A stretch of DNA of 64,000 nucleotides, from assembly GCF_015354615.1 (NCBI RefSeq), contig NZ_JACAVQ010000006.1, forward strand, positions 62,001 to 126,000, read 5' to 3'. The DNA is from Aliidiomarina indica (GTDB lineage Bacteria; Pseudomonadota; Gammaproteobacteria; Enterobacterales; Alteromonadaceae). Numbering within the stretch: position 1 is the stretch's first letter; every line of letters starts with the position of its first letter. Under the pieces are notes generated by a model. The model searched no databases. It saw only the letters and a list, made by a program, of their open reading frames with translations, and was not told the DNA's origin. Of this stretch, positions 58,359-64,000 are shown in pieces. A program made the translations under genes and the position numbers.

Positions 58359-60029
58359 ATGAAACAGTGGTTTAGAAGCGGTACGCCTTGGATCTGGTTA
58401 ACTGGCGGCGCGGTAACGATTAGTATTGTCATGGTGGTCGGCCTACTGAGCTTGATCGCCGTACGAGGCCTGAGTCATTTTTGGCCGGGCAACGTGGCTG
58501 AAGTAGAGATTACCAATTTTCGCACCGGTGAAGTGAGCTCGGTGATGGGTGAAATAGTCCGCAGTGAAACCATCACAGCGACCATGGCACGGGAAGGCGG
58601 TAATCCAGTTTCCGAAGGACAGGATCTAGTCACCCGTTATTTGTTTAAGCAAGGTAACCGTGACCAATTTGGTACCGATTTCGTGTGGCACTTTGGCAAC
58701 ACCATGGGCGAAGTCACCTATCCGAAAGGCGTGTTTGCTGTCGAGCGCCGGGAGTGGGGGAATTTCTATGGATTTCCGGTGGCCTTGCTTACCGATGGTT
58801 TGGTGGTTTCCACCGCTGACGATGTCGGCTTTTCCGCGCAGTTAAGCGTAGCGCTCGATCGGGCAATTACACGTGCCGATGAGCAACGCCAAATTGAGCG
58901 TCGCGAAGTCGGGCGCATTAACACGGCCATGGAGCGAATCCGCCTTGAACTGCGCAGTATGGAGCTTCAGGGGTTAGATGAGTCCGAACTGGCAACTCGT
59001 CGCGCTGAGTTAGATCGCCAACGCGAAGCCTTAGATGCGGAATATAGTGTGCTGCGTCAGAAAATGGACGAGCTGCAGCGGGAGCGTCGCCGTGATGCAT
59101 TAGTGATGCGCATGACCGATGGCCGTGAGGTTACGTTAAACCTAAGCACCATCATTGCCATTACTCAGCCTAATGATATGTCGCTGACAGCAAAGTTTAT
59201 TCAATACTTTGCCAAAATCGGTGAGTTTCTCAGTACTGAACCCCGTGAAGCGAATACCGAGGGCGGGATCTTCCCGGCGATTTTCGGCACCATTACCATG
59301 GTGTTTATCATGTCGATCATGGTGACACCCTTCGGTATTTTGGCGGCGATTTACTTACGAGAGTATGCCAAGCAAGGCCCGGTGACACGCATGATCAGGA
59401 TCAGTGTGTATAACCTTGCGGGTGTGCCTTCCATTGTGTTTGGTGTGTTCGGTCTCGGCTTCTTCGTTTACTACCTAGGTGGAAATATCGATCGGATATT
59501 CTACGAAGCGGCGTTACCGTCACCGACATTTGGTACCCCGGGTTTGTTCTGGGCATCGCTTACGCTGGCGCTGTTAACGCTACCGGTGGTGATTGTGTCT
59601 ACCGAGGAAGGCTTAGCGCGCATACCGAGCACGGTACGTCAGGGTTCGTTAGCCCTGGGTGCGACCAAGTCAGAAACCCTATGGCGGGTTGTAGTGCCGT
59701 TAGCGACTCCAGGCATGATGACCGGATTAATTTTGGCGATTGCCCGTGCAGCCGGTGAGGTTGCACCATTGATGCTGGTGGGTGTGGTTAAATTGGCACC
59801 GAATTTGCCGATTGATGGTGAGTTCCCCTTCGTTCACTTGGAGCGGAAAATCATGCATCTTGGCTTCCATATTTTCGACGTCGGCTTCCAAAGCCCGAAC
59901 GTAGAAGCCTCACGACCATTAGTTTATGCAACCGCCTTGGTTCTGGTATTGCTGATTGTGCTGCTGAATTTAACCGCAATCAGTATCCGTAACCGCTTGC
60001 GTGAAAAGTATCGCAGTGATTCGGATTAA
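58359..60029 (+). CDS. pstA: Phosphate ABC transporter permease PstA, long form with coiled-coil insertion
   Basis: A 556-aa permease, about 260 residues longer than E. coli PstA. After helix 1 (residues about 15-38) there is a DUF3333-like region and a strong coiled coil (about 170-245, with [19 protein letters not shown]). The core starts near residue 305 ([27 protein letters not shown]) and contains the ATPase-coupling loop [27 protein letters not shown]. The extended PstC and PstA are probably matched partners. It starts 18 bases after pstC. Confidence 0.94.
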   Translation: MKQWFRSGTPWIWLTGGAVTISIVMVVGLLSLIAVRGLSHFWPGNVAEVEITNFRTGEVSSVMGEIVRSETITATMAREGGNPVSEGQDLVTRYLFKQGNRDQFGTDFVWHFGNTMGEVTYPKGVFAVERREWGNFYGFPVALLTDGLVVSTADDVGFSAQLSVALDRAITRADEQRQIERREVGRINTAMERIRLELRSMELQGLDESELATRRAELDRQREALDAEYSVLRQKMDELQRERRRDALVMRMTDGREVTLNLSTIIAITQPNDMSLTAKFIQYFAKIGEFLSTEPREANTEGGIFPAIFGTITMVFIMSIMVTPFGILAAIYLREYAKQGPVTRMIRISVYNLAGVPSIVFGVFGLGFFVYYLGGNIDRIFYEAALPSPTFGTPGLFWASLTLALLTLPVVIVSTEEGLARIPSTVRQGSLALGATKSETLWRVVVPLATPGMMTGLILAIARAAGEVAPLMLVGVVKLAPNLPIDGEFPFVHLERKIMHLGFHIFDVGFQSPNVEASRPLVYATALVLVLLIVLLNLTAISIRNRLREKYRSDSD

Positions 60030-60073
60030 TCCGAGTCACCTCGTCGCTGCAACGAATTCAATTTGAGAGCAAA

Positions 60074-60910
60074 GTGAATACTATGGAAAAACAAACTGAA
60101 AAGCCGACCCTTAAAACGCATTTAGCGGCGCCAAGTGAAGTGAATATTGCGGAGCTTCCTTGCAAGTTGGAAGTGAATAATCTGCGCTTGTCGTACGGCA
60201 AAGATGAAGCGTTAAAAGGCATCAACCTTGTGATTCCCGAGAAGCGAGTCACGGCATTTATCGGACCTTCTGGGTGCGGTAAATCAACCTTGTTGCGCTG
60301 CTTTAATCGCATGAATGATCTGGTGGATAGCTGCACGATTAGCGGTGAGATTTTGCTTGATAAGCAAAATATTTACGCGCCAGGTGTGGACGTTGCCGAG
60401 TTACGTCGTCAGGTGGGAATGGTGTTTCAGAAGCCCAACCCATTCCCTAAATCGATTTATGAGAACGTGGCCTACGGCTTGCGCCTGCAAGGCGTAAATG
60501 ACCGCCGAACCCTTGATGAAGTGGTAGAGCAATCGCTTCGCGGGGCAGCACTGTGGGATGAAGTAAAAGACCGTTTGCATGACAATGCGTTTGGCTTGTC
60601 AGGTGGTCAGCAACAGCGTTTGGTGATTGCCCGGGCCATTGCCATTGAGCCAGAAGTGCTGTTATTGGATGAGCCGGCATCGGCATTGGATCCGATTTCA
60701 ACGTTAAAAATTGAAGAGTTAATTAACGATCTCAAAGAGCAGTACACCATTGTGATCGTAACCCACAACATGCAACAGGCGGCTCGGGTTTCCGATCAAA
60801 CCGCGTTCTTGTACATGGGAGAACTTATTGAGTACGCCGACACCAATACCTTGTTTACCACGCCGGCGAAAAAACAAACTGAAGACTATATTACCGGACG
60901 TTACGGTTAA
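60074..60910 (+). CDS. pstB: Phosphate ABC transporter ATP-binding protein PstB
   Basis: The ATPase of the Pst importer, 278 aa from the GTG at 60074; an ATG at 60083 is equally possible and GAGAG suits the GTG better. Walker A is [13 protein letters not shown], the Q-loop [16 protein letters not shown], signature [14 protein letters not shown], Walker [14 protein letters not shown] (most PstB have Thr in place of this Ala) and the switch His in [14 protein letters not shown]. It ends ITGRYG, the usual PstB terminus. Confidence 0.97.
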   Translation: MNTMEKQTEKPTLKTHLAAPSEVNIAELPCKLEVNNLRLSYGKDEALKGINLVIPEKRVTAFIGPSGCGKSTLLRCFNRMNDLVDSCTISGEILLDKQNIYAPGVDVAELRRQVGMVFQKPNPFPKSIYENVAYGLRLQGVNDRRTLDEVVEQSLRGAALWDEVKDRLHDNAFGLSGGQQQRLVIARAIAIEPEVLLLDEPASALDPISTLKIEELINDLKEQYTIVIVTHNMQQAARVSDQTAFLYMGELIEYADTNTLFTTPAKKQTEDYITGRYG

Positions 60911-60926
60911 GGGTGAATGGGGGTGA

Positions 60927-61640
60927 ATGATGGAAAATAAAGGCAAACACATTTCCGAACGGTTCGACAGTGAACTCGAAAGCGTGCGTAATGCGGTACT
61001 GTCGATGGGCGGCATGGTTGAGAAGCAACTGAGCGATGCCTTGTTGGCAATTGAGAATAACGATAGTGAGTTAGCCGATGCGGTTTTGTCCAACGACAAG
61101 AACATTAACTCGTTAGAAATGGATATCGACGGTGCCTGTACGCGCATTATTGCCAAGCGTCAGCCAACCGCCAGTGATTTACGATTGATTGTTGCGACCC
61201 TGAAAACAATCGCCGATCTTGAGCGCATTGGTGATGAAGTAAAGCGCTTAGCACGAGTAGCCAAAGAGAGCTTCAGTAGTGATCAGAAGCACTTGCTCGT
61301 GAGCTTAGAAAATTTAGGGCAGCTGGTGATTCACATGTTGCGTCAGGCGCTAGATGCATTCGCCCGCATGGATGGTGAAGCGGCCCTTGAAGTGCATAAA
61401 CTAGACGGCAATATCGATCGTCAATACGAAGCGATGATGCGTCAGTTAATGACCTACATGATGGAAGATCCGCGCAGCATTCCAAAGGTGATGGATGTGG
61501 TGTGGTCGGCGCGATCGTTAGAACGCATCGGTGATCGCTGTCAGAACATTTCCGAATACATTATCTACAATGTATACGGTAAAGATGTGCGCCACACATC
61601 AACAGAAACCATGACAGAAACCGTGCAACGTAAGCGTTGA
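60927..61640 (+). CDS. phoU: Phosphate signalling protein PhoU
   Basis: A 237-aa all-helical protein made of two PhoU repeats (starting HISERFDSELESVRNAVLSMGG and LENLGQLVIHMLRQALDAFAR), with conserved metal-binding E/DXXXD motifs in LETIADLERIGDEVKRLAR-like and SARSLERIGDRCQNISEYI segments. It connects Pst transport to PhoR and limits phosphate uptake. GGGGGTG precedes two adjacent ATGs. It is the last gene of the Pst operon; no T-run terminator follows, only two palindromic repeats. Confidence 0.97.
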   Translation: MMENKGKHISERFDSELESVRNAVLSMGGMVEKQLSDALLAIENNDSELADAVLSNDKNINSLEMDIDGACTRIIAKRQPTASDLRLIVATLKTIADLERIGDEVKRLARVAKESFSSDQKHLLVSLENLGQLVIHMLRQALDAFARMDGEAALEVHKLDGNIDRQYEAMMRQLMTYMMEDPRSIPKVMDVVWSARSLERIGDRCQNISEYIIYNVYGKDVRHTSTETMTETVQRKR

Positions 61641-61650
61641 TTCGGGCAAC

Positions 61651-61675
61651 GTGACCAACGCACTGCGTTGGTCAC
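61651..61675. repeat. Palindromic repeat copy, 25-base palindrome
   Basis: Core CCAACGCACTGCGTTGG (61655-61671) with matching flanks GTGA and TCAC, 10 bases after phoU. Confidence 0.95.
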
Positions 61676-61702
61676 GAAGGAATACGGCACCACGGCACGT
61701 AG

Positions 61703-61719
61703 CCAACGCACTGCGTTGG
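61703..61719. repeat. Palindromic repeat copy
   Basis: CCAACGCACTGCGTTGG, identical to the neighbouring copy 48 bases upstream, between phoU and the convergent small exported-protein gene. Confidence 0.95.
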
Positions 61720-61747
61720 TCAGGTGCCGATTTTCGCAGCCAAACAA

Positions 61748-62155
61748 TTATCCATTAAAACTCCAGATATAGCGAAGCGCCGGTCTGAAGCTTTCTTCAT
61801 ACAATTTATCCCAAAGATCGAACAAGGCAGGGGTGCAGCCAAGCACATCGACCAATTCAAGGGCTTCCTCATTGAAAAACGCTTCGTCGACACCTTCCTC
61901 ACTCACCATGTCCAGCGCTTCGAAATAACTGTAACTGGTTTTGTTGCGAATGATTTCATCGATCCGGAGAATATCGTGCATGGTAAGCAAGGAGTAATTG
62001 CATTGTTGACGAATGCGCTCGTTGATTTCCATGTAATACAGTACTTCACCGAGGCTCTCAAATAGCTTCATTTCTGCGTCGCTTGCCTTGGCAGCGGGTA
62101 CACTTGGAACGAGTGCGAAAAGGACGGCAAAGGCCCCGATGATGAAAGATTTCAT
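61748..62155 (-). CDS. Small exported protein of unknown function
   Basis: A product of about 135 aa that I do not recognise. Starting from the ATG at 62155 (another at 62161), residues 1-24 are a signal peptide (KSFIIGAFAVLFALVPSVPAAKA), followed by an acidic helical domain with two Cys (near residues 52 and 109) that could form a disulfide in the periplasm. It is a single-gene unit, with palindromic repeats on both sides, and its codon use looks like that of its neighbours. Confidence 0.7.
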   Translation of the reverse strand: MKSFIIGAFAVLFALVPSVPAAKASDAEMKLFESLGEVLYYMEINERIRQQCNYSLLTMHDILRIDEIIRNKTSYSYFEALDMVSEEGVDEAFFNEEALELVDVLGCTPALFDLWDKLYEESFRPALRYIWSFNG

Positions 62156-62232
62156 ATCCATATATCCCGTGAAGGTTGAACCTTAGGTATATCTGTTTAT
62201 AAAACAATCAGCAAATTTTTCTGGTGCGGCAG

Positions 62233-62249
62233 CCAAAGCGATGCGATGG
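62233..62249. repeat. Degenerate palindromic repeat copy
   Basis: CCAAAGCGATGCGATGG differs from the family core at three positions and lies 16 bases from an intact copy; a decayed member is likely. Confidence 0.5.
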
Positions 62250-62264
62250 TGCGGAGTGCGGTAA

Positions 62265-62281
62265 CCAACGCAATGCGTTGG
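62265..62281. repeat. Palindromic repeat copy at the serA 3' end
   Basis: CCAACGCAATGCGTTGG flanked by GTAA and CTAC, 5 bases beyond the serA stop codon. Confidence 0.95.
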
Positions 62282-62286
62282 CTACG

Positions 62287-63519
62287 TTAGTGCAGTACGC
62301 GGCAGCGAATGGTTCCGGGTACTTGCTTTAACTGCTCAAGCGCTTGTTCCGCTAGCTCACTATCAACATCCATCACAACATAACCAAGTTCGTTGTCGGT
62401 TTGTAAGTACTGACCTGAAATGTTCACGCCCAACTCTGCAAAAATTTGGTTGATGCGGGTAAGTACGCCGGGTTGGTTGCGATGAATGTGGAGTAAACGA
62501 CTGCTCTGTCCGTGGGTGGGTAAGTTCACCTCGGGGAAGTTCACCGCCGATAAGGTGGAGCCGTTATCGGAGTATTTAATCAACTTATGAGCGACCTCTG
62601 TGCCAATGTTTTCCTGCGCTTCTTGCGTGCTTCCCCCGATATGGGGTGTCAGAATAACATTGCTTAGGCCGCGTAACGGCGAGTGAAAAACATCATCGTT
62701 ACTTTTCGGTTCGACCGGGAACACATCAATGGCAGCACCATTAAGATGGCCTGCTCGCAAGCGCTCTGCCAACGCTTCCAGATCAACAACCTGTCCGCGA
62801 GAGGCATTAATTAAACTGGCGCCTGGCTTCATTAGCGCAAGCTCACGGCTTCCCAGCAAGTTATGAGTTTGTTCAGTTTCAGGGACGTGTAAGGTGACGA
62901 TATCGCTCGCGCTTAATAAGGCATCGAGGGTGGGCATCGGAAACGCATTGCCCAGAGATAACTTGGTTTCAATATCGTAGAACACCACCCGCATACCTAA
63001 TTGTTCAGCGAGCACACCGAGCTGTGTTCCAATGTGACCATAACCGACAATACCGAGCGTTTTACCGCGAGCTTCGTGAGAGCCTTGAGCTGATTTCAGC
63101 CAGCCTCCGGCATGGCAGGCGCTGCTTTTTTCCGGCACCTTACGCAGCAACATAATAATTTCGGCAAGCACTAACTCAGCAACACTACGAGTGTTGGAGA
63201 ATGGCGCGTTAAATACCGGAATACCAAATTCACGGGCCGCCGCGACATCCACTTGATTGGTGCCAATACAAAAGCAGCCAATGGCGTTTAAGCGCTCCGC
63301 ATGTTGCAGAACGTTGCGCGATACCTGTGTGCGTGAGCGAATACCAAGAAAATGATAGTCTCCGATTCTTGCTGCAAGCTCATCTTCATTAAGCGCCGTG
63401 CTGACTTGATCAATTTCGGTGTAGCCATGCTGCTCAAAACAATCTACCGCACTGGGATGCACCCCTTCGAGCAGCAAAACCTTTATTTTTTCCTTGGCAA
63501 GCGAGTACATCGGGGGCAT
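62287..63519 (-). CDS. serA: D-3-phosphoglycerate dehydrogenase
   Basis: The first enzyme of serine synthesis, oxidising 3-phosphoglycerate with NAD. At 410 aa it matches E. coli SerA. Motifs are GIRSRTQVSRNVLQHAERLNAIGCFCIGTNQVD, the NAD loop GIVGYGHIGTQLG, INASRGQVVDLEALAERL with the substrate Arg, and LTPHIGGSTQEAQENIG with the catalytic His. The C-terminal ACT domain (HIHRNQPGVLTRINQIFAELGVN) should give serine feedback inhibition. AGGAG lies 8 bases before the ATG. It follows rpiA after 15 bases, probably in one operon. Confidence 0.97.
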   Translation of the reverse strand: MPPMYSLAKEKIKVLLLEGVHPSAVDCFEQHGYTEIDQVSTALNEDELAARIGDYHFLGIRSRTQVSRNVLQHAERLNAIGCFCIGTNQVDVAAAREFGIPVFNAPFSNTRSVAELVLAEIIMLLRKVPEKSSACHAGGWLKSAQGSHEARGKTLGIVGYGHIGTQLGVLAEQLGMRVVFYDIETKLSLGNAFPMPTLDALLSASDIVTLHVPETEQTHNLLGSRELALMKPGASLINASRGQVVDLEALAERLRAGHLNGAAIDVFPVEPKSNDDVFHSPLRGLSNVILTPHIGGSTQEAQENIGTEVAHKLIKYSDNGSTLSAVNFPEVNLPTHGQSSRLLHIHRNQPGVLTRINQIFAELGVNISGQYLQTDNELGYVVMDVDSELAEQALEQLKQVPGTIRCRVLH

Positions 63520-63534
63520 TGAGCAGGCTCCTAA

Positions 63535-64000
63535 CTATTTACGGGTTTTTGTAAAAACGTCTTTTCCGTCACTTAACAGCGCAACGTCTGCGCCACGGGC
63601 AGCAAATAAACCGTTGGTGACTACCCCTGTAATTTGATTGAGTTTGGCTTCAAGCGCTATGGGCTCTTCGATATTCAGATTATAAACATCAAGAATAATG
63701 TTGCCGTTATCGGTGGTGACACCATCGCGATAAACCGGATCGCCACCTAACTTCACGATTTCGCGGGCCACATAAGAGCGCGCCATGGGAATCACTTCAA
63801 CGGGGAGGGGGAAGGCACCGAGTACGTCTACTTCTTTGCTGGTATCTGCAATACAAATAAAGGATGTGGCCACGGCTGCGACAATTTTCTCGCGAGTAAG
63901 GGCACCGCCGCCGCCTTTAATCATCTGTAAATGACGATTAATTTCATCGGCGCCATCGACGTACACGGCAATATCGCTTACGCCGTTTAAGTCGTACACA
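63535..64000 (-). CDS. rpiA: Ribose-5-phosphate isomerase A, 5' partial
   Basis: RpiA interconverts ribose 5-phosphate and ribulose 5-phosphate. The frame stays open to the window edge at 64000; the apparent GTG there is internal, and about 65 N-terminal residues are missing. Visible active-site segments are [27 protein letters not shown] and [16 protein letters not shown]. The rpiA-serA order also occurs in E. coli. Confidence 0.96.
   Translation of the reverse strand, partial: VYDLNGVSDIAVYVDGADEINRHLQMIKGGGGALTREKIVAAVATSFICIADTSKEVDVLGAFPLPVEVIPMARSYVAREIVKLGGDPVYRDGVTTDNGNIILDVYNLNIEEPIALEAKLNQITGVVTNGLFAARGADVALLSDGKDVFTKTRK

Overview
The window looks like an ordinary chromosomal segment of a free-living, probably marine gammaproteobacterium. 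The protein set (RpoD, Tgt, RimK-type ATP-grasp with a GNAT partner, the TIGR03545/TIGR03546 pair, DUF3014, a POLLUX/CASTOR-type channel, extended PstC and PstA) and the moderate GC content fit Alteromonadales, most likely Idiomarinaceae. That placement is inferred from remembered family resemblance, not from a search. I see no phage, insertion sequence, integron or CRISPR array. Coding density is high, and the only gap above 300 bases (18088-18407) holds a tandem palindromic repeat.

Layout. 1-6.5 kb: queuosine tRNA modification (3' part of queA, tgt), the rpsU-dnaG-rpoD macromolecular synthesis cluster and a tRNA-Ile(CAT). 6.6-18.1 kb: accessory envelope and metabolic genes, comprising an unknown lipoprotein, an S9 peptidase, an atypical Nramp-like transporter, an amidoligase plus gamma-glutamylcyclotransferase-like pair, an M49-like lipoprotein, a DUF2884 protein and a BCCT transporter. 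18.1-33.7 kb: palindromic repeats, a POLLUX-type channel, an RND efflux pair, a cold-shock protein, a cysteine synthase, a YqhD-type dehydrogenase, the GNAT/RimK pair, hemH, TIGR03546/TIGR03545 and a TRIC-like membrane protein. 33.9-39.4 kb: yajC-secD-secF, yaaA, DUF3014 and an acyltransferase. 39.5-46.6 kb: the conserved ribH-nusB-thiL-pgpA block facing xseB-ispA-dxs, followed by thiI. 46.7-51.3 kb: VanZ-like protein, srmB, rdgC and an orphan sensor kinase. 51.5-61.6 kb: a complete phosphate-starvation locus of porin, phoB-phoR, pstS, pstC-pstA-pstB and phoU, with 11-bp-phased Pho-box-like half-sites before the porin, phoB, pstS and pstC. 61.6-64 kb: repeats, a small exported protein, serA and the 3' part of rpiA.

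How the genes work together. The best integrated system is the Pho locus: PhoR senses through PstSCAB-PhoU and phosphorylates PhoB, which should bind the boxes and raise outer-membrane (porin), periplasmic (PstS) and inner-membrane (PstCAB) phosphate uptake. A terminator after pstS followed by a new Pho box before pstC suggests that binding protein and permease are expressed at different levels.

The least understood items are a dispersed 17-bp perfect palindrome (CCAACGCA-N-TGCGTTGG) with about nine intergenic copies, the amidoligase/GGCT operon, the RimK/GNAT pair, and the Nramp-like protein that lacks the classical metal-binding residues. I found no fully convincing new multi-gene system. 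The amidoligase/GGCT operon and the palindrome family are the best leads.
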